Assembly (NCBI GenBank): GCA_963772845.1
Contig: CAVYYW010000011.1
Span: 1-20,158, forward strand
DNA: 20,158 bases
Direction of reading: 5' to 3'
Source of the DNA: CAVYYW01 sp963772845
GTDB lineage: Bacteria > Bacillota > Bacilli > Bacillales > Sporolactobacillaceae
Shown piece by piece: positions 1-7,978 of this stretch (positions are counted from its first letter, which is position 1; every line of letters starts with the position of its first letter). The notes beneath the pieces were generated by a model that worked only from the letters and a program-made list of their open reading frames with translations, had not been told where the DNA came from and ran no database searches. The translations under genes were made by a program, and so were the position numbers.

Positions 1-301
1 GTTTGCTGGCATTGAAGGAAGAAAAGATTTCATTATTAATGTTCATTCTTGCCTTACGAGGCGTAGGTGCTGAGGTGCTGATAATCTGGTCCTGTGGTGG
101 GGTAAGACCCACCACTCCGCTCTGCCCACCAGAAGATCCTTTTTTCACAATAGGAATGACGACAGTGGTCTTCAGTTTATTTTTATTCGTCAAGTCAAAG
201 CCAGCCACCGACACCAGATTTAAATTTTTCAGCATGGATTGATCCCAGCAGCCGGTCATAAAAACGAGAGGAATAATGACCAAGAAAATCATTTTTTTCA
301 T
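1..301 (-). CDS. gerC: Ger(x)C family spore germination lipoprotein, N-terminal part
   Basis: This is the third gene of a ger receptor operon; about 100 residues are visible and the rest lies beyond the left edge. The protein starts MKKMIFLVIIPLVFMTGCWD, a signal peptide ending in a lipobox with the lipidated Cys at residue 18, followed by the Cys-Trp-Asp typical of GerC subunits. GerC proteins are anchored on the outer face of the spore inner membrane and form the germinant receptor with the GerA and GerB subunits. The ATG overlaps the restored stop of gerB as ATGA, so translation is probably coupled. The visible part has no frame defect, unlike its two partners. The identification rests on the lipobox, position and N-terminal sequence. 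Confidence 0.85.
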   Translation of the reverse strand, partial: MKKMIFLVIIPLVFMTGCWDQSMLKNLNLVSVAGFDLTNKNKLKTTVVIPIVKKGSSGGQSGVVGLTPPQDQIISTSAPTPRKARMNINNEIFSSFNASK

Positions 302-1399
302 GCGCTTTGATTCTCCTTTTTTCTGAAAATCAATGATATTAAAAGAAGGCATAATGGCATGGCAAAAATGATTAGATAGGCAAAATACGTGAAATATTTT
401 GTGTAAAAATCAATAGCTGTCTCGCTGTTTTCGACTATAGATGCCCCAATCAAACAAATAAAAGCGATGAAAGGCACAAAGGGTTTGTGATTCTTCTTTT
501 TAAGCAGATTGGTTAAACCCTGTACCTGTTAAATAAAGATAGGTTGTAAAAGAAGTGACGATACAGGTAACCCAAATTGAAATAAAAACAAGATCAGTCC
601 GTTCAATTAAAGAAAATGAAAATTCTTTCAGCATATACAGCACTGGCTGAGGTACTAAAATAATTTCCTGCGGGCTAAAATAAATCATTGAGATAATGGT
701 GAGAAAGCAGTAAAAGAGCGTCACAAAGGCATTACTGATTAAAGATGATTTAAGCTTTCCAACCGAATTCGTCGCAACATGTGGATAGAGGACCATCAGC
801 AGCTCAAATCCAAGCAGTGCAAAGAGAGAATGGGAGGAGGCTTCAAGAATTTTAACCGTGCCCCCGCCGCTGCCGATCGGAAGAATATAAAACCAGTTCA
901 CATCTGTTAAGACATAAAGAGACAGGATAAGCGGAACGACTAATAATAAAGATACAAACATATAAAACCTGGAAATGACAACGAGACTGTGGACGGCAAT
1001 ATACACGCCCATCACTAAAATTAATAAGTTAATAGCAAGATTAGGTGTGCTGTTGAAGATCCATACGTCTAATAAGTGTGTAAATAAAATGGTAATTAAA
1101 ACGACCGTACAGAAGTTAAAAAAGATATAGATGACATGAACTGCCTTGCCGATCGGCTTTCCAAGCAGCGCGGGCAGAATTTCATAAAGAGTCCAATGCG
1201 GAAAACGTTTTGCGAGCAGCCAGATGATAAGAATGTCGATCTGCACAATAAATCCGGCTACTAATATAGCGATCCAGCTGTCATTTTTAGCAATGACAGC
1301 TAGTTCATTAGGTAATGAGAGAACAGAGATGCCAATTTGGGTTTGGATGAGAAAAAATGTAAACTGAGCAGGGGTTAATTTTTTTTCTTCTTTATTCAT
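298..1399 (-). pseudogene. gerB: GerB-type spore germination permease subunit, one frameshift near 518-520
   Basis: This is the integral-membrane subunit of a nutrient germinant receptor (GerAB/endospore germination permease, APC superfamily). The chosen start is the ATG at 1399 (MNKEEKKLTPAQFTFFL), which overlaps the gerA stop by 8 bases; an upstream ATG at 1447 lies inside gerA and is less likely. Hydrophobic segments run throughout, and the protein begins with the family's LTPAQ / Q-x-Q-I-G-I-S-V-L-S-L-P pattern. The first frame stops at 500, after LYLTGTGF, about 60 residues early. Removing one G of the CCC/GGG at 518-520 restores a frame that continues LTNLLKKKNHKPFVPF through a last membrane segment to TGA at 298, giving about 366 residues, the normal family length. 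Either the gene is inactivated or the sequence has a one-base error. Confidence 0.8.
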
Positions 1400-2911
1400 C
1401 TTTTGCCCATCCTCTGGATTTGCCTTGTTTAGCCTGCTTTTGAGCATGGCTGTCGGAGGGACGGGTATTTTGCTTCCAAAGTGGCAGCCGAATTAGTGAG
1501 TCTTTAAAATCTTTAAGCTTTAATGGTGCAAACGGAGCAAAGTAAGGCATACCAAATGATTCAAGCGTGCATAAGTGAAAGGCAAGCACCATCATTCCAA
1601 AAGAAATACCGATAAAGCCAAATGTTGTTGAAAGAAACATAAGCGGATAGCTGCAGATTCTGACTGCAGAAGACATTTCATTTGACGGAATGACATAAGA
1701 AGAAATGGCCGTTAATCCAACGACGATAATCATAATATTAGAAATAAGCCCTGCCTGAACAACAGCCTGGCCAATAACAATACCGCCAACAATGCCTATT
1801 GTCTGCCCGATTGGAGACGGAAGGCGAATACCGGCTTCTCTAATGAGTTCCAGTGTTGCTGTCATAATGAGTGCCTCTATCAACGGACTGAAGGGCAGAT
1901 CATTTACTGAGGATTTAACGGTCAGCAGCAAGGAATCGGGAATGATCTCCGGATGAAAGCTGAAGACAGCGATATAGAATGGCGGCAAAAGAATGGCAAT
2001 CAGAAAGCCCACGGTGCGAATAAATCGGATAAATGACCCGACGATCCAGCGGCTATTATAATCATCAGGGCTTTGAAAGAAGGAAAATATATTTATCGGA
2101 AAAATTAAAGCAGTCGGGCTGCCTTCCATTATTAAAGCAATCCGTCCGTCCATGATATTAGCCATAATACGGTCTGGTCTTTCTGTATTCAGCAGTTGTG
2201 GGAAAGGCGTAAACGTAATAGTCCTCAATATATTCTTCAACAAAGCCTGGGCTTTGGATGTAATCTGTTGTTATGTCCGTTAATCTTTTGTGGACTTCAT
2301 CTAAAACCTTATTATTGGCCAGGTCTTTAATGTATATTAAAGCCCCTTTTGTGTTGCTGTATTTTCCAAGATGAAAGTATTTAACCTGCACACTGGGATG
2401 CTCTAAGCGCTTTCTGATCAGGCCGATATTAACATTTAGTGCTTCCACTAAACCTTCATGCGATCCCCGTATAACCTTTTCATTGGATGGTTCTTCAATT
2501 GCCCTCTGGAAATCATTTACGGTATTGAATTGAAGAATATATCCTTCTTTTTTACAGTAAACAATTGTAAAACCTTTCATTAATCTGAAGATGACGAGAT
2601 TAAGATCTGTCAGAGGCTCGCCGAAGAACGACAGAGCTTTGGTACTTTCCTCGGGTGTTTTTGCTTTTTCTAAAGGGGCGATCAGGATCTGATTATAAAT
2701 GTCGGCTTTATATACCGATTCAATATACATAATCGTATACGTCATCTGAAAAATATTCCGTTATTAAATCATCGCTGCCCTCAAAAGCTGCTTTTATATA
2801 CTCGATGTTGTCTTTCATTTTTTTAAAAACAGGCGGATGTTTTTCAGCAAAAGGTTTTTTGTCTCTAGAAGAGGGGGACGCTTTTTTGAACAGCTTTCTT
2901 TTGGTACCCAA
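1392..2911 (-). pseudogene. gerA: GerA-type spore germination receptor subunit, two frameshifts
   Basis: This is the A subunit of a germinant receptor: a large soluble N-terminal domain followed by membrane helices. The start is read as TTG at 2911, preceded by GGAGGAG at a good distance. The reading frame is interrupted twice. Near 2738-2743, ...EYFSDD must jump to YTIMYIESVYKAD. Near 2211-2213, ...EYIEDYYV must jump to TPFPQLLNTERPDR. In each case deleting a single base restores the frame, giving about 505 residues, the usual length. The family signature is clear: LLNTERPDR, then IMDGRIALIMEGSPTALIFP, then the pore-like membrane region. With the gerB defect this makes three one-base insertions in one operon and none elsewhere in clear genes, which favours decay over random sequencing error. 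Confidence 0.82.
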
Positions 2912-3101
2912 TGATATCTCCTCCAGCTTTCTAAACAAGATATTAATAATGTGAGCTTTATTCCCTTGATTTATACCTTCTGCTAAACCACCTGGGTTGT
3001 TTTGAGTATTCAGATTATATTGACGATAAAAAAAGCGAGTGATACGCTTAATAAATATTAAATGGACAGACCAGACAACGCATGATACTAAGGAGGCCAA
3101 A
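2912..3101. promoter_or_regulatory. Divergent intergenic region between gerA and pxpB
   Basis: The two operons are transcribed away from each other from these 190 bases, so both promoters should lie here. On the minus strand GGAGGAG precedes the gerA TTG start. On the plus strand AAGGAGG precedes the pxpB ATG. A TATATT hexamer lies at 3016-3021 and a TTGACG at 3020-3025, but I could not pair either with a well-spaced second element. I did not find a good match to the forespore sigma-G consensus upstream of gerA. Confidence 0.4.
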
Positions 3102-3824
3102 ATGGACTATCACATAGAACCACTCGGAGACAGCGCCGTCATTCTTGACCTTGGGAATGAAATAAATACGAAAACACAGCAAAAAGTCCAAACGGTTTCC
3201 TCATATTTAGATTCGAATCCTCCACAGTGGCTGATTGAATATGTACCGGCCTTTACGACCGTGACCCTGTTTTATCAGCCTTGTCATGCCTCTTTGAGTA
3301 CAAAATATAACAAAGGGAAATCTCCTTATACTGAAATCTGCAAACAGCTAAACGCGTTATTTTCACATATAAGTCCGAAAGGTACGATGGAGCCGAGAAC
3401 AATTGAGATTCCGGTCTGCTATGGCGGGACATTTGGACCGGACTTAGCTGAGGTTGCGAGACTTACCCAGCTTACCGAAAATGACGTCATCCGCTATCAT
3501 ACAAACGGGAATTATCGTGTTCATATGATCGGCTTCGCTCCCGGCTTTCCCTATATTGGGGGGATGCCTGAAGAAATTGCCGCGCCAAGAAAGAAGTCGC
3601 CGCGTACAAAGATTCCTGCCGGATCGGTAGGCATTGCAGGTAAACAAACAGGTGTCTATCCGATTGAGACTCCTGGCGGATGGCAGCTTATCGGGAAGAC
3701 TCCGCTAAAGTTATTTCGTCCAGGTGAAGATTCTCCTTCACTGCTTCAGGCAGGTGACCGGATTCGTTTTAAAGCGATCACGCCGGAGGCTTTTGATAAA
3801 TGGGAGGAGGACGAAGCGGAATGA
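3102..3824 (+). CDS. pxpB: 5-oxoprolinase subunit PxpB (KipI family)
   Basis: PxpB, PxpC and PxpA together form the bacterial ATP-dependent 5-oxoprolinase, which opens the cyclic glutamate by-product 5-oxoproline to L-glutamate in the cytoplasm. The ATG at 3102 follows a strong AAGGAGG, giving 240 residues, the same size as Bacillus KipI. The N-terminal half is the alpha/beta domain starting MDYHIEPLGDSAVILDLGN. The C-terminal half is the cyclophilin-like (AHS1) domain with APGFPYIGGMP, PRKKSPRTKIPAGSVGIAG and YPIETPGGWQLIGKTP. The stop overlaps the pxpC start as ATGA, a sign of coupled translation. In B. subtilis KipI also inhibits the sporulation kinase KinA; nothing here shows whether this protein does. 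Confidence 0.93.
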   Translation: MDYHIEPLGDSAVILDLGNEINTKTQQKVQTVSSYLDSNPPQWLIEYVPAFTTVTLFYQPCHASLSTKYNKGKSPYTEICKQLNALFSHISPKGTMEPRTIEIPVCYGGTFGPDLAEVARLTQLTENDVIRYHTNGNYRVHMIGFAPGFPYIGGMPEEIAAPRKKSPRTKIPAGSVGIAGKQTGVYPIETPGGWQLIGKTPLKLFRPGEDSPSLLQAGDRIRFKAITPEAFDKWEEDEAE

Positions 3825-4822
3825 TTAACGTTAATAAACCGGGTCTGATGACCTCGATTCAGGACTTAGGGCGATATGGATTCCAAAAAGACGGTGTTAT
3901 TGTCAGCGGGGTTATGGATCCACTATCACATCGCCTGGCAAATCTTCTTGTTGGAAATGAAGAAAATGAAGCAACGTTGGAAATCACACTGCTTGGACCT
4001 GTCCTTCATTTTAAAGAAGATGCACTCATTGCTTTATGCGGCGGCAATTTGACGCCTCTTATTAATGGAAAGCCAGTCCGGATGTGGCGTGCGATTTACA
4101 TAAAAAGCGGAAGCGAATTAAGGTTTGGGAATTGTAAGTCAGGCTGCAGAACCTATCTCGCTGCAGCAGGCGGCTTGGATATTTCAAAAGTCATGGGAAG
4201 CAGGTCCACTTATCTCCGGGCGGGTATAGGTGGCTTTAACGGACGTGCGCTCGAAAAGGATGATGAGATCGGTATAAAACCGCAACGCGAGTGTTCATTA
4301 AAGGTGACAGCTCGCTTAAAAAAGAAAGCGGGTGAAGCGGCGTTTTGTGAAGAACAATGGTCGCCAGGACCTGAACTGAAGGTAGATGTCGATGATAGAA
4401 GACCGATCAGGGTTCTAAAGGGCAGGCAGTACCGTCTATTTAAGAAGAATAGCCAGGAACAATTTTTTGGTGATTCCTTTGAGATTTTACCGCAGTCAGA
4501 CAGGATGGGTTACCGCCTGAAAGGACCGGTGCTTTCTTTAGAAAATGAAGAGGAAATGCTCTCAGAGGCTGTAAGCTTTGGCACGGTGCAGGTACCTTCA
4601 GAGGGAAATCCGATTGTCCTGCTTGCTGATCGTCAGACAACGGGGGGGTATCCGAAAATTGGACAGATAGCGACAGTGGACCTTCCCAGAATGGCACAAT
4701 ATAAACCGGGTGAAAAAATCACCTTTGAAGAAATTTCACATAGGGAAGCGGAGAAGCTTCTGCTTGATGAACAAGAGAGCATTCAGAATCTAAAGCGCGG
4801 CATTCAGCTGAAATGGCGATAG
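3821..4822 (+). CDS. pxpC: 5-oxoprolinase subunit PxpC (KipA, biotin-dependent carboxyltransferase-like)
   Basis: This is the second subunit of the PxpABC 5-oxoprolinase and belongs to the AHS2/urea-amidolyase-related domain family. It is 333 residues, close to B. subtilis KipA. The N-terminus shows the family pattern KPGLMTSIQDLGRYGFQ followed by GVMDPLSHRLANLLVGN. Further on are RTYLAAAGGLD and, near the C-terminus, LLADRQTTGGYPKIGQIATVD, both typical of the family. The ATG at 3821 overlaps the pxpB TGA, with a GGAGGAGG stretch just upstream inside pxpB. Despite the carboxyltransferase-like name, no biotin chemistry is known for this complex. Its frame is intact. Confidence 0.92.
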   Translation: MINVNKPGLMTSIQDLGRYGFQKDGVIVSGVMDPLSHRLANLLVGNEENEATLEITLLGPVLHFKEDALIALCGGNLTPLINGKPVRMWRAIYIKSGSELRFGNCKSGCRTYLAAAGGLDISKVMGSRSTYLRAGIGGFNGRALEKDDEIGIKPQRECSLKVTARLKKKAGEAAFCEEQWSPGPELKVDVDDRRPIRVLKGRQYRLFKKNSQEQFFGDSFEILPQSDRMGYRLKGPVLSLENEEEMLSEAVSFGTVQVPSEGNPIVLLADRQTTGGYPKIGQIATVDLPRMAQYKPGEKITFEEISHREAEKLLLDEQESIQNLKRGIQLKWR

Positions 4823-4833
4823 GAGGGTTACAA

Positions 4834-5625
4834 ATGAAAAAGGTTGATCTTAATTGTGATATGGGAGAAAGCTTTGGTGCATATATTATGGGACGGGATG
4901 AAGAAATTCTAAAATTTATTACGTCAGCAAATATTGCCTGCGGTTTTCATGCGGGCGATCCTGGAACGATGCGGAAAACGGTTAAGCTCGCATTGGAGAA
5001 CAATGTTGGAATTGGCGCGCATCCTGGACTGCAGGATCTGATGGGTTTTGGAAGACGGACGATTGACATCCTGCCATCAGAAGCTTATGAACTTGTTATA
5101 TACCAGATTGGTGCACTAGACGCAATGGTTCGCTCTGAAGGAGGAGCCATGCAGCATGTCAAACCACATGGTGCATTGTTTAATATGGCGTCAAAAGATC
5201 CGGCATTGGCCGCTGCGATCGCTGAAGCTATTTATAAGGTCAACCCAGAACTGATTTTGTTCGGGCTTGCAGGCGGTGAACTGCTTAAGCAAGGAGAAAA
5301 AACAGGTCTCAGGGTTGCCAGTGAAGTTTTCTCTGACAGAACCTATCAAAAGGATGGTTCCTTAACTTCCAGAAGGGAAAAAGAAGCCTTAATAAAAGAC
5401 CCTGAAGCCGCATTGAATCAGGTCGTCCGAATGGTAGAGGAAGGGAAAGTGGCAACGGTACAAGGAAGCGAGCATGTCATTCAGGCAGACACGGTGTGCA
5501 TTCATGGAGATGGTGAACAGGCATTGGATTTTGCTGAGCATATCCGTACCGGTCTCAAAGAGGCAGGCGTAAACGTCGTAAAAATCCCTGAAGTCCTCGG
5601 CAATAATAACAGCGGAGGGCGATGA
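4834..5625 (+). CDS. pxpA: 5-oxoprolinase subunit PxpA (LamB/YcsF family)
   Basis: This is the TIM-barrel-like subunit of the PxpABC complex, 263 residues and full length. The start is taken at the ATG at 4834 after AGGAGGG; the in-frame ATG at 4813 lies within pxpC and has no ribosome-binding site. Family motifs are VDLNCDMGESFGAY at the N-terminus, ACGFHAGDPGTM, GIGAHPGLQDLMGFGRR and VKPHGALFNMA. The conserved Asp, Glu and His residues in these are the likely catalytic or binding positions. It lies between pxpC and a transporter gene, with only three bases before the next start, so the five genes are almost certainly one transcript. Confidence 0.94.
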   Translation: MKKVDLNCDMGESFGAYIMGRDEEILKFITSANIACGFHAGDPGTMRKTVKLALENNVGIGAHPGLQDLMGFGRRTIDILPSEAYELVIYQIGALDAMVRSEGGAMQHVKPHGALFNMASKDPALAAAIAEAIYKVNPELILFGLAGGELLKQGEKTGLRVASEVFSDRTYQKDGSLTSRREKEALIKDPEAALNQVVRMVEEGKVATVQGSEHVIQADTVCIHGDGEQALDFAEHIRTGLKEAGVNVVKIPEVLGNNNSGGR

Positions 5626-5628
5626 ATC

Positions 5629-6819
5629 ATGCAGAAAAAGGTTAAAGGCAGTGTGCTGCTTGGCGCCGCTTTTCTCATGGCGACATCAGCGATCGGCCCA
5701 GGCTTCCTCACTCAAACGACACAGTTTACGGCGTCGCTTGCAGCAAGCTTTGGGTTTGTCATTCTCATCTCGATCATTGTGGACATGGGAGCGCAGTTGA
5801 ACATCTGGCGTATTATAGCGGTCTCAGAAAAAAGAGCTCAAGATATCGCGAATGACGTGCTGCCTGGTCTTGGCTATCTTGTGGCCTTGCTGATCGTGCT
5901 GGGCGGACTCGCGTTTAACATCGGAAATATCGCCGGTGCAGGGCTGGGGCTTAATGTTCTCTTCGGTGTTTCCCCTAAGGTTGGAGCTCTGTTAAGCGGC
6001 ATTGTCGCCATAGGCATCTTTATCGTCAGAGAAGCTGGAAAAGTAATGGACCGTTTTGCGCAGCTATTAGGATTCGTCATGATTATCCTCACGGTTTATG
6101 TGATGTTCACGGCGCATCCTCCTGTAGGCGAGGCGCTCACCAGGACGTTTGTACCTAAGAAAATTGATCTGTTCTCGATTATTACGCTCGTTGGAGGAAC
6201 GGTTGGCGGCTACATTACTTTTGCGGGCGGACACAGGCTGCTGGATGCTGGCGTAAAAGGTAAAGAGGCTTTAGGCGAAGTAACAAGAAGTTCTGTATCG
6301 GCTATCAGTATTGCGTCGATCATGCGGATTTTCCTGTTTCTAGCCGCGCTTGGTATCGTTGCTCAGGGGATGAAGCTTGATCCTTCTAATCCGCCTGCTT
6401 CCGTTTTTAAGCTTGCGGCGGGGAATGTTGGCTACAAACTATTCGGTATCGTGATGTGGTCAGCTGCTGTAACCTCCGTCGTAGGAGCGGCGTATACATC
6501 GGTTTCTTTTATTAGAACCTTTAGCGGGTTTCTGGAAAAGTACCATAAATGGCTGATTATCGCTTTTATAGCGGTTTCCACTCTTGTATTTGCTGCAGTA
6601 GGACAGCCGGTGAAAATCTTGATTCTGGTAGGCTCCTTAAACGGTCTGATTCTTCCGATCTCTCTTGGGGTTATGCTGATTGCTGCTCATCAGAAAAAGA
6701 TCGTCGGCAATTACAAACACCCGGTTTGGATGACTGTTTTCGGAATCATCATCGTGATTTCCATGGCTTATTTAGGCGTCTATTCGTTGTTTAATGGCAT
6801 ACCGAAATTATTTCACTAG
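5629..6819 (+). CDS. ycsG: NRAMP-fold transporter of the YcsG type
   Basis: This 396-residue polytopic membrane protein has about eleven hydrophobic segments and resembles B. subtilis YcsG, an NRAMP-related protein encoded beside pxpA. Canonical NRAMP metal transporters bind the ion with an Asp-Pro-Gly-Asn motif in helix 1 and a Met-Pro-His in helix 6. Here the helix 1 position reads IGPGFLTQ (residues 22-29), so the Asp and Asn are absent, and the helix 6 region reads GGYITFAGGHRLLD (about 193-206), so no Met-Pro-His is seen. I therefore infer a substrate other than Mn2+ or Fe2+; the operon suggests 5-oxoproline or a related amino acid. The ATG at 5629 follows GGAGGG. Confidence 0.85.
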   Translation: MQKKVKGSVLLGAAFLMATSAIGPGFLTQTTQFTASLAASFGFVILISIIVDMGAQLNIWRIIAVSEKRAQDIANDVLPGLGYLVALLIVLGGLAFNIGNIAGAGLGLNVLFGVSPKVGALLSGIVAIGIFIVREAGKVMDRFAQLLGFVMIILTVYVMFTAHPPVGEALTRTFVPKKIDLFSIITLVGGTVGGYITFAGGHRLLDAGVKGKEALGEVTRSSVSAISIASIMRIFLFLAALGIVAQGMKLDPSNPPASVFKLAAGNVGYKLFGIVMWSAAVTSVVGAAYTSVSFIRTFSGFLEKYHKWLIIAFIAVSTLVFAAVGQPVKILILVGSLNGLILPISLGVMLIAAHQKKIVGNYKHPVWMTVFGIIIVISMAYLGVYSLFNGIPKLFH

Positions 6820-6829
6820 AAATGAGGCG

Positions 6830-7621
6830 ATGAAGGTGAACGTAGATTTAGGTCCCGATGAAGTGCGTGAGATGATCCGTCAAAATCAATGGCTTAAACC
6901 GACTGCAGGGATCGCACAAGGCTATGCCCAAGCCAATTTAGTCATTGTCCGAAAAGAACTGGCGTTTGATTTCTTACTTTTTTGCCAGCGGAACCCTAAG
7001 CCCTGTCCGATTCTTGATGTGACGAAGCCAGGTTCGCCAATCCCTGAAACGGTGGCGCCTAAGGCTGATTTAAGAACGGATCTGCCAAAATATCTTGTCT
7101 ATAAAAATGGCGTGCTGACTGAAGAAAGAACAGACATTCAAAGCCTGTGGGCTGAAGACATGGTGGGGTTTCTGATTGGCTGCAGCTTTACATTTGAGCA
7201 GGCATTATTAAATAACGGAATCCCTGTCAGGCATATTGAAGAGGGCTGTAATGTTCCGATGTTTACAACAAGTATTGAATGCAGAAAAGCAGGTCGATTT
7301 GAAGGGCCGATGGTCGTCAGTATGCGTCCAATTCCAGAGCAGGACGTAGTGAGGGCGGTTCAGGTCACCAGCCGCTTTCCATCGGTTCATGGTGCTCCGG
7401 TCCACATAGGAGATCCTGAGAAAATAGGGATAAACGATATTAATGTTCCGGACTATGGGGATGCCGTGAAAGTCATGCCAGGAGAAGTTCCTGTCTTTTG
7501 GGCGTGCGGCGTCACACCCCAGGCAGCGGCGGTTAAATCAAAGCCGGAGATCATGATTACGCATGCGCCCGGTCACATGTTTATTACGGATAAGAAAGAT
7601 GAATCATACAGTGTCCTATAA
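6830..7621 (+). CDS. ycsI: YcsI/DUF1445 family protein, putative hydro-lyase or D-glutamate cyclase-like
   Basis: This is the last gene of the pxp operon, about 263 residues. It matches the YcsI (DUF1445) family, with TAGIAQGYAQANLVIV, FLLFCQRNPKPCPILDVT, NVPMFTTSIECRKAGRFEGP, FWACGVTPQAA and ITHAPGHMFITD. The family is usually named putative hydro-lyase; the mammalian relative DGLUCY is a mitochondrial D-glutamate cyclase that forms 5-oxo-D-proline. Next to a 5-oxoprolinase, a role in the glutamate/5-oxoproline cycle is reasonable but inferred. The start is uncertain: ATG at 6830 has GAGG very close, while GTG at 6836 has GAGG at an ideal eight-base spacing and would shorten the protein by two residues. 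Confidence 0.85.
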   Translation: MKVNVDLGPDEVREMIRQNQWLKPTAGIAQGYAQANLVIVRKELAFDFLLFCQRNPKPCPILDVTKPGSPIPETVAPKADLRTDLPKYLVYKNGVLTEERTDIQSLWAEDMVGFLIGCSFTFEQALLNNGIPVRHIEEGCNVPMFTTSIECRKAGRFEGPMVVSMRPIPEQDVVRAVQVTSRFPSVHGAPVHIGDPEKIGINDINVPDYGDAVKVMPGEVPVFWACGVTPQAAAVKSKPEIMITHAPGHMFITDKKDESYSVL

Positions 7622-7641
7622 GAATAAGAGTTGGGGTGGCA

Positions 7642-7666
7642 GGGCTGGACCTTTTGGGTTCGGCCC
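7642..7666 (+). terminator. Hairpin after the pxp operon, possible weak terminator
   Basis: GGGCTGGACC at 7642-7651 can pair over all ten positions, including G-T pairs, with GGTTCGGCCC at 7657-7666, leaving a five-base loop. It lies 20 bases after the ycsI stop. Only a short, interrupted T-rich stretch (AAGTTTTAAG) follows, so termination may be partial. Confidence 0.5.
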
Positions 7667-7978
7667 TAAGAAGTTTTAAGAGGCTGCCGTCATAGAATCG
7701 ATCAATGGGGACAGCATAAAGAAAACGGCATTTTACAGCAATAAAAAACAGCCTTCCCAAAAGTTAAGGAAAAGACTGTGAGACAGACTGTTGCCGCATA
7801 TATTAAGAAAAATAAAATATTTAATGTTGGCTGTAGAACCGCAGCATGGTACAATAATAGTATTGTTTATTTATTTTTTTAGTAAATAAACTTATCCAAT
7901 ATTAATTATACTCTATAAAAATTTATTTGTCAAAGTAAATGATTTTTCGAGAGAAGATTTTCTAAAGGGAGTGATAGA
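7667..7978. promoter_or_regulatory. AT-rich leader region upstream of helD with a perfect inverted repeat
   Basis: No gene is visible here. GTTTATTTA at 7865-7873 and TAAATAAAC at 7883-7891 form a perfect nine-base inverted repeat around a nine-base, mostly T spacer. Just downstream, TATACT at about 7908-7913 could be a -10 element, which would place the inverted repeat over the -35 region as an operator would be, but no good -35 hexamer is present. A second imperfect stem (ACAGCCTTCC with GGAAAAGACTGT, about 7748-7782) lies upstream. GGGAGTG just before 7979 is the helD ribosome-binding site. Confidence 0.35.

Noticed and set aside
3..242. Plus-strand reading frame of 79 codons at the left edge
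   Set aside because: It is the antisense of gerC, whose lipobox and operon position are convincing; no ribosome-binding site.
7631..7670. T-box antiterminator resembling GGGTGGCAGGG
   Set aside because: It lies after the operon, lacks the conserved T-box bulge sequence, and no amino-acid or tRNA-synthetase gene follows.
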